From positions 62,001 to 126,000 of the forward strand of contig NZ_CABVQC010000001.1 in the NCBI RefSeq assembly GCF_902499175.1: a DNA stretch of 64,000 bases. Reading direction: 5' to 3'. Source of the stretch: Burkholderia aenigmatica (GTDB lineage: Bacteria; Pseudomonadota; Gammaproteobacteria; Burkholderiales; Burkholderiaceae). Position 1 is the first letter of the stretch. Every line of letters begins with the position of its first letter. The notes beneath the pieces were generated by a model that did no database searches, was not told the origin of the DNA, and saw only the letters and a program-made list of their open reading frames with translations. Shown one piece after another: positions 26,854 to 36,422 of the stretch. Position numbers and translations under genes: made by a program.

Positions 26854-28023
26854 CCGTTGTACCTGGGTCGCTGCCGTTCGAACGCCGTCGCGCCGAACCC
26901 GCGACGATCTCGAGCCCCATGGGTGAGCGTCGTTCAGACGCCAGATAGGCGGAAGCCGGCCCGCACCCGGGGGCGACCCGCTCGGTTTCATTCAGGAGGA
27001 GGATGGCGTCGCACGATCCCCGGGACTGAGGCATGCGGCACCGGTTCGTGAGAACCGGGGCGTTGGCCCGTCATGCCTGCCGTGCTCAGCGTTTTCGTGC
27101 CCGCCTGATTCGAGCGCGCACCGCGCGCGGCCGCCCGATGGATCGAACCCTCGGACGGCCAACGCGCAGCCACTCGCCCTCTCCGTCCCGCCGTCAAACG
27201 CATTCTCCGGATTTCCGGAACAGCATCGACGACTTGCCGGACGCCCCCTGCATCGAATGAATCGATCGAATTTCCTTGACGATTTCTTCTCGACCGGCGC
27301 CTCACACACAAGCATATTTCAAGATTCACCGATTTTTCTTATATAGCAACGTATTCGGCAAATCATGAGATTTGCATTACCCTCGTGCCAGTTATTCGTG
27401 CCCTGCCTCAATCCCATGTCATCGGAATCGCATCATTCAATGTCATATTGGTATCGCATGCACCTCGACGGGACTTCGGCATGCGATCCGCGCGATCTCT
27501 GATGTATCGAAAGGATCGATTCCAGCCGCGCCAAGGCTAGTGTGCGGGTATCTCGACAAACGCACCTTTTCCCGATCGGAAAAAACCTTTTCCCGAGCGG
27601 ACGACATTGACATCCATACACTTTGGCGCGAAAGCCGATTGCCGGACGAACAGAATTCCGACCAGCCCCCGGCAAAAAACAGCAATCAGGCACGCTACGA
27701 ACTCCCCATCTGGTTTACCTTGATGACATCGATTTTCCGGCGCATGACGAACTGGTTCATCGATCGGAACAATTCGAATTCCGGGCAATTAACCCTCAAA
27801 CAAAGACCGATTATCAACATTCAGTTCGGTATGTTTTTCCACCTCCGTTTCTTCCGGCCGGACGGCACGACGACACACAAGCCACACCGCGTCGCACAAG
27901 CCCTCTCGGGCCACACGTAATCCTCACAGTCGGCGCTGCCGCCGACATATAATTTTTCGCCACAATCGCGCAGACAGCGATGTTCCCAACCTGACCGGCC
28001 ACCCTTCCAACGCGTCCGCAACC
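26854..28023. other. Long intergenic region with A/T-rich part
   Basis: About 1170 bases with no supported gene. Part is markedly A/T rich (27240-27990). A plus-strand frame at 27372-27920 stays open but its product is unlike any family I know. A near-perfect 15-base repeat, CCTTTTCCCGATCGG / CCTTTTCCCGAGCGG, occurs around 27566-27600. Confidence 0.4.
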
Positions 28024-28848
28024 ATGTCATCCCGCTCGCCCAGTTCGGTGTTGCCTCGTGCCACGCCGGATCTCGCTGACGCACATATTCTTGTCGTCGA
28101 CGATCGCCCGAACGACCTGCGGCTCCTGACCGAGATCCTGCGTACCGCGCGGTGCCGGATCAGCGTTGCGTTCGACGGCCTGCAGGCCTATCACCGTGCC
28201 CAGGCGATCGCGCCCGACCTGATCCTGATGGATGTCCGCATGCCGCGCATGGACGGCTTCGCCGCGTGCCGGCTGCTGGCGTCGACGCCTTCGACGCAAT
28301 CGATCCCGATCATCATCCTGACTGCCGCGGGCGATCTCGAGGATCGCCTCGCGGGGCTCGAAACGGGCGCAATCGACTACATCGTCAAGCCGTTCGAGCC
28401 AACGGAGGTGCTGGCCCGGATCCGCAATCATCTGAAGCGGGCACGGCGCAGCCAGCCGTTTGCGCATCTGCCCGCGTTGCCCGACCACCCGGATGCGGCC
28501 CTCGTGCGCGCGGCGACCGAGGTCCTGCTGCGCGACCTGCGCCATCCGCCGGCGCTCGAGGATCTCGCCAGACAGGTCGGGACGCACGAAAAGCGCCTGT
28601 CCCGCGTGTTCCGCGACCATCTCGGCCAGACCGTGTTCGAATATCTGCGCGACACGCGCCTGCGCGCCGCGATGCATTTCCTCGCGGAGACGTCGATGGG
28701 GATCGGCGACATCGCCGAGGAAATCGGCTTTTCCACGCCCGGCAATTTCGCGACGGCCTTTCGCGAACGCTTCGGCATCACGCCGTCCGACTGGCGGCGC
28801 CAGCGCCACGCGGCCAATGCGCCCGCGGAGCACCGTCACGATGCGTAG
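28024..28848 (+). CDS. Response regulator with AraC-type DNA-binding domain
   Basis: The 274-residue protein has an N-terminal receiver domain (residues about 20-140: acidic pair in VVDDRPND, phosphoacceptor Asp70 in DLILMDVRMPRMDG, switch region IIILTAA and conserved Lys in YIVKPFEP). A C-terminal AraC-type helix-turn-helix follows (DLARQVGTHEKRLSRVFRDHL and DIAEEIGFSTPGNFATAFRERFG). It is the output of a two-component system. Its last codons overlap the start of the downstream kinase gene by eight bases, so the two are translationally coupled. Confidence 0.93.
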   Translation: MSSRSPSSVLPRATPDLADAHILVVDDRPNDLRLLTEILRTARCRISVAFDGLQAYHRAQAIAPDLILMDVRMPRMDGFAACRLLASTPSTQSIPIIILTAAGDLEDRLAGLETGAIDYIVKPFEPTEVLARIRNHLKRARRSQPFAHLPALPDHPDAALVRAATEVLLRDLRHPPALEDLARQVGTHEKRLSRVFRDHLGQTVFEYLRDTRLRAAMHFLAETSMGIGDIAEEIGFSTPGNFATAFRERFGITPSDWRRQRHAANAPAEHRHDA

Positions 28849-31189
28849 GCGCCACGCGGCATGGGCAGCCGGATGTCGTGCGGTGCTGCTGCTTCTGATC
28901 GCGATGGCCGTCACCTGCGCGACGGCGCGCGCCGCGTCGGCACCGAACCCCGCGCAACTGGATGCCGTGTCGGTATTCGAGGACGCGAGCACGACGATGT
29001 CCGCCGACCAGGTCGCCGCCCGGCTCGCCGATCCGGGGCATGGCACGCCGTTGGCCGCCACGTCGTCGTTCAACGTCGAGTTCTCGCGGTCGGCATGGTG
29101 GATCCGCGCAACGCTGACCAACCGCGACAGCGCCACGCGCGCGCTGGTGCTGGCGATTCGCGACGCGCGTGTCGACCAGACGGACTTCTATATCGGCCAG
29201 CACGGCCAGTGGACACTCGACAGCCGTTTCCCGGCCGCCGGGACCGGCGGTGATGCGGCCCCGCCGTCGTCGCGCTACCCGGTACTCGACGTCACGCTGC
29301 GCGCCGGCGAAAGCATTCCCGTGCTGATCCGCGTCACGTCGCGCAAGGAGATGCGGCTCGCGCCGGCCGCGTTCACGCATGCGGCATGGGATGCGCAGGA
29401 ACGTCGCGCGACGATGTGGGATTTCGGCTTCTTCGGCGGGCTGCTCGCGCTCGTGTGGTGCGCGCTGCTGATCGGGTTCTTTTCGCGCAGCGGCGTGTTC
29501 CATGTTCTGGCCGCGATGGCGCTGGGCACGACGCTGTTCGAAGCGGCTTACCGGGGCTACCCGGCGATGGCGTTGCCGCCTGCGCTGCATGAATGGTCGG
29601 CGCGCGGCGAAGTGATCTTCGCGTACCTGGCGGTCGCCTGCTTCATCGTCTTCATCCTGATGGTCGCCCGGCGCGAGCAGGCAAGGCTGCCGATGCGCGC
29701 GATCTACATGGCCTTCCTCGCGCTCGAAGGTGTCGGCATGGTCGGCGCCGCCGGCGGCGACCTGCTGACGTTCACGTGGTTCTGCCTGCGGCTGAATGCG
29801 GTGCTCGGGATCGTCAACATCAGCCTCGCGCTGATGCTCGCGATCCGCCGGACGCCGACCGGCCGCGTGATGCTGATCGCCATCGGGTTCGCCACCTTCA
29901 ACATGCTGATGCGCGTGCTCGACGGCATGAACACGCTGCCGCCGGCGCTGTCCTGGCTGAAATCCGACATCTACCCGAACCCCGTCATCGCGATCCTCGG
30001 TCTCGCTACGCACCTGCTGGTGCTGGCCGCGTGGATCCATCACGTGGGCCGCCAGCGCACCGAGGCGAGGACGCGCCTCGAACACTGGCAGATCACCGAA
30101 CAGGATCGCCTGCGCGACGAAGTCGCACGACGCACGGTCGCGCTCAACGACGCGCTGCAACAGGTGACGACCCACATGCAGCAGAAGATCGAGACGCTCG
30201 GTTACGTCAGCCACGACCTGCGCGCGCCGCTGTCCACGATCAACGGCTACGCGAAGCTGCTGCTGCAAAGCGCGACGCGCAGCCAGGCGCAGCTGATCCG
30301 GTCGATCGATCGCAGCATCCGCTACCAGCTCGCACTGATCGACGAACTGCTCGCGTTCACGAAGACCGAGTTGCAGCCGCTCGGCGTGGCGCCGGACGCG
30401 ACCGACCTGCCCGGCCTGCTCGACGACATCGGTCACTATGCGCTCGCGCTGTGCGCGCAGCAGGACAACCGGTTCGTCTACCGGCCGGCCACGCCGCTGC
30501 CGCGCACGGTGTCGATCGACGGCATGCGGCTGCAGCAGGTGCTGCTCAATCTGTTGTCCAATGCGTCGAAATTCACGCGCGACGGCACGGTCACGCTGTC
30601 GATTCATGCGTCTCGCGAAGGCGACGCATGGCGCCTGTTGTTCGAAGTTGCCGACACGGGTATCGGGATCGACATCAGCGGAACCCGCGACATCTTCCGC
30701 GCGTACCAGCAGGTGCAGGCCGTGAACGGCGGCACCGGGCTCGGCCTGTTCATCGCGCAGCGCATCGTCGGCGCGATGGGTGGCGAGCTGGCCGTCGCCA
30801 GCCAGCCGGGCGCCGGCACCGCGTTCTCGTTCGCGATCGTCGCGCCGGCCGTCGAGCACGCGCTCGTACCGGCGTCGGAGCTCGTCCGGCGGTTTCATCC
30901 GGACCGCGATGCCGAGCCGGACCGTGCCGCGCCCCCGATGCAGGGCCCGCCCGACGACGCGCTCGCCGAACTGATCCGGCTGGCCGACAACGGGCAGCTC
31001 ACCGATATCGAGGATTGGCTCGGCCAGTATGCGGACGAACCGGACTACGCGGCCTTCGTACAGGACGTGCGCGAGCGCCTCGATGCACTGGATCTGACCG
31101 CGATCGGGAAACGGGCCGGCGCGCTGCAACGCGCGCGCATCGCCGATACGTCGTTCGACGCCGAAATGGACGCAGCCGGGCCGGCCTGA
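28841..31189 (+). CDS. 7TMR-DISM sensor histidine kinase
   Basis: The 782-residue protein has a signal peptide (residues about 1-32) and an extracellular 7TMR-DISMED2-like sensory domain (about 40-170, with WWIRATLTNRDSATRALVL). Seven transmembrane helices follow (about 190-400), then a short coiled coil. The kinase core has His458 in the H-box (YVSHDLRAPLSTINGYAKLL) and the N, D and G boxes NLLSNASKF, DTGIGID and GTGLGLFIAQRIVGAMGG. An extra C-terminal tail of about 110 residues follows. DISM domains are thought to bind carbohydrate-like ligands. ATG at 28841 overlaps the response regulator stop. Confidence 0.93.
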   Translation: MRRRHAAWAAGCRAVLLLLIAMAVTCATARAASAPNPAQLDAVSVFEDASTTMSADQVAARLADPGHGTPLAATSSFNVEFSRSAWWIRATLTNRDSATRALVLAIRDARVDQTDFYIGQHGQWTLDSRFPAAGTGGDAAPPSSRYPVLDVTLRAGESIPVLIRVTSRKEMRLAPAAFTHAAWDAQERRATMWDFGFFGGLLALVWCALLIGFFSRSGVFHVLAAMALGTTLFEAAYRGYPAMALPPALHEWSARGEVIFAYLAVACFIVFILMVARREQARLPMRAIYMAFLALEGVGMVGAAGGDLLTFTWFCLRLNAVLGIVNISLALMLAIRRTPTGRVMLIAIGFATFNMLMRVLDGMNTLPPALSWLKSDIYPNPVIAILGLATHLLVLAAWIHHVGRQRTEARTRLEHWQITEQDRLRDEVARRTVALNDALQQVTTHMQQKIETLGYVSHDLRAPLSTINGYAKLLLQSATRSQAQLIRSIDRSIRYQLALIDELLAFTKTELQPLGVAPDATDLPGLLDDIGHYALALCAQQDNRFVYRPATPLPRTVSIDGMRLQQVLLNLLSNASKFTRDGTVTLSIHASREGDAWRLLFEVADTGIGIDISGTRDIFRAYQQVQAVNGGTGLGLFIAQRIVGAMGGELAVASQPGAGTAFSFAIVAPAVEHALVPASELVRRFHPDRDAEPDRAAPPMQGPPDDALAELIRLADNGQLTDIEDWLGQYADEPDYAAFVQDVRERLDALDLTAIGKRAGALQRARIADTSFDAEMDAAGPA

Positions 31190-31237
31190 CTACGTCGGTC
31201 CATCCGTTTCATATCGATCGGATACCTTACCGACGAA

Positions 31238-32083
31238 TCAACGCAACGCGCCCTTCGCGCGCAGTTCGCGGCCGATGCGCACGATCTCACGCTCGCCCTC
31301 CACCAGCGCGGCGGCACTCGTGTGCACCGAATAGTTGCCCAGATGCAGATCGTGCGGATGCGGGACGGCCGTGCCGACCACGAAGCGCACATCGGTCACC
31401 GCCTCGAATTCGATCGCGGCTTCGGACGCGTCGAAGACCACCAGCTCACCCTGGGCGACCGGATCCGGTACGCGCAGGCTGCCGTCCATCACGGCGGTCC
31501 AGCCGACGCTGTAACCCGGCTGCGGCCGGCAGGTCCAGCGCTCGCCGGCCTGAAGCTGCACGACGACGTAGTGGATGCCAGGCGGCGCATCGATCGGGCT
31601 GACCGCGTCGCCGCTGCGGCCGAGCAGCACGCGCGCCGGACCGTCCGACGGGATGTCGGCGATCGACAGATGCTGGCTGAAGGCCGGCGCCAGCTCGCGC
31701 TCCGGCGGCAACGCGACCCACAGCTGGAACACCTTGACCGGCGGCACGACGGTGCCGGTATGCCAGACCCCGCGCCCGGCGCTCATCCATTCGATGTCGC
31801 CGGCCACGATCGCGCCTTCGTGGCCGGTGGATTCAGCAAAGGTGCCCTGGCCGTCGATCACGAGCGTGAGCGTGGCGATCCCCGAGTGCGGATGCCAGCC
31901 GAAGCCCGACCCGAGCGACGCTTGCGTATCGACCAGATCGAGAAAAACGAATGGCTTGATCATCTCGCCGACGTCCGACGGGCTCACCATCCGCACGATG
32001 GGCCCGTGCGCGCGGCCGCGGGTGCGGAAGATGACGTGACGGCCGGCGACGGCGACATCGGCGGGCTGCGTGGCATGTGACAT
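31238..32083 (-). CDS. Pirin family protein
   Basis: A 281-residue bicupin. The N-terminal cupin holds the metal-binding and quercetinase-like motif (FGWHPHSGIATLTLVIDG, then GDIEWMSAGRGVWHTG), and the second cupin (about 160-260) ends in a pirin-type LHLGNYSVHTS. Pirins bind Fe and either act as redox sensors or as quercetin 2,3-dioxygenase-like enzymes. The gene follows azoR and yceI on the same strand with short gaps (36 and 21 bases), forming a cluster that is commonly controlled by the divergent LysR regulator. Confidence 0.92.
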   Translation of the reverse strand: MSHATQPADVAVAGRHVIFRTRGRAHGPIVRMVSPSDVGEMIKPFVFLDLVDTQASLGSGFGWHPHSGIATLTLVIDGQGTFAESTGHEGAIVAGDIEWMSAGRGVWHTGTVVPPVKVFQLWVALPPERELAPAFSQHLSIADIPSDGPARVLLGRSGDAVSPIDAPPGIHYVVVQLQAGERWTCRPQPGYSVGWTAVMDGSLRVPDPVAQGELVVFDASEAAIEFEAVTDVRFVVGTAVPHPHDLHLGNYSVHTSAAALVEGEREIVRIGRELRAKGALR

Positions 32084-32119
32084 GGGGGCTCTCCGGTGGT
32101 CGGTCTCGGTTACATGACG

Positions 32120-32725
32120 TCAGGCCGCGAGCGCAGCCGCCGCTTCCTTCGCCGATGCGATCGCGCCGCTGCGCAGGTCCTGCCCCATCGCGACGCCTTC
32201 CGCACGGATGAACGTAATGTCCGTGATGCCCAGGAAACCGAACGCCGCTTTCAGATAGGTTTCCTGATGATCGAACGCGGCGGCAGGCGAACCTTCGCTG
32301 TACACGCCGCCGCGCGACGACGCGACGACCAGCTTCTTGCCGCCGCACAACCCGACCGGCCCGTTCTCGCCGTAACGAAACGTCGTGCCGGCAACCGAGA
32401 TACGGTCGATCCACGCCTTCAGTTGCGACGCAATGCCGAAGTTGTACATCGGCGCGCCGATCACCACGATGTCCGCAGCGAGAAAGTCGTCGAGCGCGCG
32501 CTGGCCGATCTCGACGTCCGCCTTCAATGCGTCGCCGATCGGGGCGCCTTGCGCGGCGGCCAGGTGTTCCGCCGTCAGATGACCGATCGGCGTGGCGGCG
32601 AGATCGAGACGCGTCACCGTGAGGCCCGGATCGCGGGCGCGGAAGGTCGCGACGGCCTCCGCCGACAGTTCGCGGCTGACGGAGCTTTGGCCGAGGATGC
32701 TGGAATCGATATGGAGCAGTTTCAT
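32120..32725 (-). CDS. azoR: FMN-dependent NADH azoreductase
   Basis: The 201-residue flavodoxin-fold protein begins [20 protein letters not shown], where the SSI-x-x-x-SVS loop binds FMN phosphate. It contains [24 protein letters not shown] (parts of the FMN/partner loop) and [13 protein letters not shown]. This is the AcpD/AzoR family, which reduces quinones and azo compounds by two-electron transfer from NADH. It is the middle gene of yceI-azoR-pirin, a set consistent with quinone or electrophile defence. Confidence 0.93.
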   Translation of the reverse strand: MKLLHIDSSILGQSSVSRELSAEAVATFRARDPGLTVTRLDLAATPIGHLTAEHLAAAQGAPIGDALKADVEIGQRALDDFLAADIVVIGAPMYNFGIASQLKAWIDRISVAGTTFRYGENGPVGLCGGKKLVVASSRGGVYSEGSPAAAFDHQETYLKAAFGFLGITDITFIRAEGVAMGQDLRSGAIASAKEAAAALAA

Positions 32726-32746
32726 GTGGGTGTTCTCCGAACGGGA

Positions 32747-33325
32747 TTACTGTTTGAGCGCTTCGGCCGTGATCAGCAGCTTCGTCTTCATCCTGAAGCC
32801 GTACTGCTTGCCGTAGTCGAGGCCGAAATCGCTGCGGTCGAATTCGCCGACCGCGTCGACGCCGCATACTTCACGCTTGAGCATCGGGTGCGGCATGCAC
32901 TTGAACGCATCGATCTTCAGCGTCACCGGCTTCGTGACGCCATGCAGCGTCAGGTTGCCGACCACCGACACCGGCTTGTCGCCGTCGAACTTGATCGTGC
33001 CCTTGTAGTTCGCCTGCGGAAACTTCGCGACGTCGAAGAACTCGGCCGTCTGCAGGTGCTCGTCGAGCTTCGCGCTGCCGGTGTGGATCGACGCGGTGTC
33101 GGTCGTCACGTCGACCGTGCCCGTCTTCGCCGCGCGGTCGAGCGTCACGGTGCCGCTCGACTTGTCGAACTTGCCGCGCCACACCGACAGGCCGCCCATG
33201 TGGTCGGCTTCAAAGCTCGGGTACGTGTGATTCGGGTCGAACTGGTAGGTGGCGCTTTCGGCTAAGGCCGAGCACGACAGCACCGCTGCCAGCGCGCCCG
33301 CTGCGATCATCAAATGCTTCTTCAA
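32747..33325 (-). CDS. YceI family periplasmic protein
   Basis: A 192-residue precursor with a signal peptide ([20 protein letters not shown]) and the YceI lipocalin-like barrel: [19 protein letters not shown] at the start, [38 protein letters not shown] and a closing DFGLDYG. Family members bind isoprenoid quinone-like lipids. The start is a TTG at 33325 with AGGGAGA seven bases upstream; no ATG gives a complete signal peptide. First gene of the operon, divergent from the LysR gene. Confidence 0.92.
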   Translation of the reverse strand: MKKHLMIAAGALAAVLSCSALAESATYQFDPNHTYPSFEADHMGGLSVWRGKFDKSSGTVTLDRAAKTGTVDVTTDTASIHTGSAKLDEHLQTAEFFDVAKFPQANYKGTIKFDGDKPVSVVGNLTLHGVTKPVTLKIDAFKCMPHPMLKREVCGVDAVGEFDRSDFGLDYGKQYGFRMKTKLLITAEALKQ

Positions 33326-33442
33326 CGTTTTCTCCCTGGAACGCAAAGGTTCGTCTGTAGCGTGAGAGCAGTATGGAGACGGACGCTGCTTTACACTAGA
33401 CGGATAAATAGGATTTGATTAATCCATTTTTGGAGGAATCCG

Positions 33443-34366
33443 ATGCTCGATCTGAATGATCTCGCGCTGTTCGTCCAGGTCGTGCGCGCCGGCAGCTTCT
33501 CGGAGGCCGCGCGCCGCATGCGCATGCCGGCCAATACACTGAGCCGGCGCATCGACCAGCTCGAAGGGCAACTCGGCACGCGCCTGCTGCATCGCTCGAC
33601 CCGCAAGCTCGCGCCGAGCACCGAAGGGCAAGCGCTGTTCGAGCGCTATGCGCCGGCGCTCGACCGGATCTTCGAGATCGGGCGGCTGCATGCGGACGGG
33701 CAGGAACCGTCCGGCACCGTGCGCGTGACGGCAATGGCCGGCCTGTTCGAAATTTTCCGGCTGGAATGGCTGGCCGAGTTCTATGCGCGCTACCCGCAGA
33801 TCAGCATCGACTTCCTTCTCGACGACACGCCGTCCGACCTGATCGGCGAGCGCATCGACCTGGCCTTGCGCATGGGGATCGAGACCGGCGGCAGCTTCCG
33901 CGTGCGCCGGATTGCACCGGGCACGATGATCCTCGCCGCCAGCCCCGCCTACCTGGAGCGGCGCGGCGCGCCGCGCACGCCGCGCGAACTGGCCGACCAC
34001 GACTGCCTGACGGTGTCCGGCCGCCAGGGCCGCAGCATGTGGCGCCTGCAGGGGCCGCGCGGCACCCAGGAAATCTCGATCGACAGCCGCTTCTCGGTCA
34101 ACGACATGCGCGTGGTGGTACAGGCCTGCATTGCCGGGCTCGGGGTCGCGCTGCTGCCGCAGTTGCTCGCCGAACCGGCCATCGAGCAAGGCAAGCTGGT
34201 GCGCGTGCTGCCTGCCTATCGACGGTCGAGCAGCGACCTCGGGCTGCAACTCGTCTATACGAGCCGCCCGCCCCTGGCGCCCGCGGTCACGGTGTTTGCC
34301 GATTTCCTGCTGGAGAAACTGGGCGAAGCGCTGCCCGGGCAGTCGAAGCATGCTGCCGACCGATGA
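33443..34366 (+). CDS. LysR-family transcriptional regulator
   Basis: The 307-residue protein has the LysR N-terminal winged helix (residues 1-60: LNDLALFVQVVRAGSFSEAA, PANTLSRRIDQLEGQLGTRL, LHRSTRKLAPSTEG) and a substrate-binding domain (about 90-295). It is transcribed away from yceI across a 117-base spacer. Divergent placement and the usual regulator-target geometry make the yceI-azoR-pirin operon its probable target, with a quinone-like or electrophilic inducer inferred from the enzymes. Confidence 0.93.
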   Translation: MLDLNDLALFVQVVRAGSFSEAARRMRMPANTLSRRIDQLEGQLGTRLLHRSTRKLAPSTEGQALFERYAPALDRIFEIGRLHADGQEPSGTVRVTAMAGLFEIFRLEWLAEFYARYPQISIDFLLDDTPSDLIGERIDLALRMGIETGGSFRVRRIAPGTMILAASPAYLERRGAPRTPRELADHDCLTVSGRQGRSMWRLQGPRGTQEISIDSRFSVNDMRVVVQACIAGLGVALLPQLLAEPAIEQGKLVRVLPAYRRSSSDLGLQLVYTSRPPLAPAVTVFADFLLEKLGEALPGQSKHAADR

Positions 34367-34810
34367 CGTTTCCTTGTCGCGGCAAACGGGATATCGACAA
34401 TCGATCGCTGTGGCGTATCGCGCCGGGTATCGACCGGCATGCCCTGTCGAAGGATGGCACCGAGGCCGGCAGCCGGAAGCCCCTCGCCGCCTTCCATCAG
34501 TGACGTACGCAAGCAGAAGCGCGCGCGACACGACGTTGCACGCCCCATGCGTCCGGGCCCGCTTCGACGCCCTCTGCCCCACTCGAACCCGTGTCGTTTA
34601 CAACCGGGTTCCGGGCGCATGACCGATAGTCGGGCGTGCCCGTTTCTCTAAACTGGTTCCCACAACAAACCTGCCCGGTGTCGCCCGCAGCGCGCGTCAC
34701 TTCACCGACATCGAGGCGCCCCGAGACTTCCGCCTTCGCTGTCCATCGGCCCGCACGACTCCACTGCACACCCGCCCGGCCGGCTGCCAAGGCAATTCCA
34801 GGAGAGTTCA
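34367..34810. other. Intergenic region, no gene recognised
   Basis: About 444 bases between the LysR gene and the MFS gene, same direction. No convincing coding sequence; likely holds the MFS promoter. Confidence 0.4.
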
Positions 34811-36280
34811 TTGAGCCCGTCGCAAGCGCACCCCGCGAGAGCCCGATCTTCGCGCAAGACCGTCAAGCTGGAAGACATCACGATCGTCGACCCCGCCGTC
34901 CTCAAGCGCGCGGTCGGCGCCATGGCGTTCGGCAACGCGATGGAATGGTTCGACTTCGGCGTCTACAGCTACATCGCCGTCACGCTCGGCAAGGTGTTCT
35001 TCCCGTCGAGCAGCCCGTCCGCGCAGCTGCTCGCGACCTTCGGCACGTTCGCGGCCGCGTTCCTCGTGCGCCCGCTCGGCGGCATGGTGTTCGGCCCGCT
35101 CGGCGACCGCATCGGCCGCCAGCGCGTGCTCGCCGCCACGATGATCATGATGGCCGTCGGCACCTTTGCGATCGGCCTGATCCCCAGCTACGCGTCGATC
35201 GGCATCATGGCCCCCGTGCTGCTGCTCGTCGCGCGTCTCGTGCAGGGCTTCTCGACCGGCGGCGAATACGGCGGCGCGGCCACCTTCATCGCCGAATTCT
35301 CGACCGACAAGCGCCGCGGCTTCATGGGCAGCTTCCTCGAATTCGGTACGCTGATCGGCTATACGCTCGGCGCGGCCACCGTCGCACTGCTCACTGCAAC
35401 GCTGTCGCAGGAAGCGCTGCTGTCATGGGGCTGGCGCGTGCCGTTCTTCATCGCCGGCCCGCTCGGCCTGGTGGGTCTCTATATCCGGCTGAAACTCGAG
35501 GAAACACCCGCGTTCAAGAAGGAAGCCGAAGCACGCGAAGCGGACGAACGCGGGCGGCCGAAGCAACGCTTCGCGACGCTGCTCGTCGAGCAATGGAAGC
35601 CGCTGCTGCAATGCGTCGGCCTCGTGCTGATCTTCAACGTGACCGACTACATGGCGCTGTCGTACCTGCCGAGCTACCTGTCGGCGACACTGCATTTCCG
35701 CGAGTCGCACGGCCTGATCCTGGTGCTGCTCGTGATGGTGCTGATGATGCCGATGACGCTCTATGCCGGCCACCTGTCCGACAAGGTCGGCCGCAAGCCG
35801 GTGATGATGGCCGGCTGCGTGGGCCTGCTCGTGCTGGCGGTGCCGGCGCTGATGCTGATCCGCACCGGCGGCATGCTGCCCGTGTTCGGCGGGATGCTGA
35901 TCTACGGCGTGCTGCTGTCGACGTTCACTGGCGTGATGCCGTCGGCGCTGCCGGCGCTGTTCCCCACGCGGATCCGCTATGGTGCGCTTGCGATCGGCTT
36001 CAACGTGTCGGTGTCGCTGTTCGGCGGCACGACCCCGCTCGTCACCGCGTGGCTGGTCGATCGCACCGGCGACCTGATGATGCCCGCGTACTACCTGATG
36101 GGCGCATCGTTCATCGGCATCGTGTCGGTGCTCGCGCTGCGCGAGACGGCACGCCAGCCGCTGCCCGGCTCCGCGCCGTGCGTGGCGAGCCGCGCGGAGG
36201 CGCTGAGCCTCGTGCGCGGAGAATCCGGCGACGCACGCGGCCGCGATCGCAAGCTCGCCGCACTTGGCGAACGCGCGTAG
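34811..36280 (+). CDS. ProP-like MFS proton symporter
   Basis: A 489-residue carrier of the metabolite:H+ symporter (MHS) branch, typified by ProP. Hallmarks are GNAMEWFDFGVYSYIAVTLG in helix 1, RPLGGMVFGPLGDRIGRQRVL after helix 2, GFSTGGEYGGAATFIAEFS in helix 5 and LSDKVGRKPVM in the central loop (quoted in parts). The family imports osmolytes such as proline or betaine, or organic acids; no narrower substrate can be given. The start is a TTG at 34811 with AGGAGAG upstream. A long C-terminal polar tail of about 35 residues follows the last helix. Confidence 0.92.
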   Translation: MSPSQAHPARARSSRKTVKLEDITIVDPAVLKRAVGAMAFGNAMEWFDFGVYSYIAVTLGKVFFPSSSPSAQLLATFGTFAAAFLVRPLGGMVFGPLGDRIGRQRVLAATMIMMAVGTFAIGLIPSYASIGIMAPVLLLVARLVQGFSTGGEYGGAATFIAEFSTDKRRGFMGSFLEFGTLIGYTLGAATVALLTATLSQEALLSWGWRVPFFIAGPLGLVGLYIRLKLEETPAFKKEAEAREADERGRPKQRFATLLVEQWKPLLQCVGLVLIFNVTDYMALSYLPSYLSATLHFRESHGLILVLLVMVLMMPMTLYAGHLSDKVGRKPVMMAGCVGLLVLAVPALMLIRTGGMLPVFGGMLIYGVLLSTFTGVMPSALPALFPTRIRYGALAIGFNVSVSLFGGTTPLVTAWLVDRTGDLMMPAYYLMGASFIGIVSVLALRETARQPLPGSAPCVASRAEALSLVRGESGDARGRDRKLAALGERA

Positions 36281-36361
36281 CGCGACGTGCGGCGACTCGT
36301 CGGTACGCCTCGTGCGACGCGGTCGAGCATAAGTGCGCGGTAAGGGCACCGCAGAAACGAC

Positions 36362-36397
36362 CGCGGCGCCGGACAACCTCGGTCGTCCGGCGCCGCG
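36362..36397. terminator. Bidirectional terminator hairpin
   Basis: Two 13-base arms, CGCGGCGCCGGAC and its exact complement, flank a 10-base loop between the convergent ProP-like and dctM genes. There is no pronounced T-run on either side, but placement and stem strength support termination. Confidence 0.7.
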
Positions 36398-36422
36398 TCG
36401 ATGAAAGCACGCGATCGGAGAA

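Noticed and set aside
27372-27920. 182-codon plus-strand frame in the long spacer
   Set aside because: No ribosome binding site, unusual composition and no recognisable fold; the region is A/T rich and looks non-coding.
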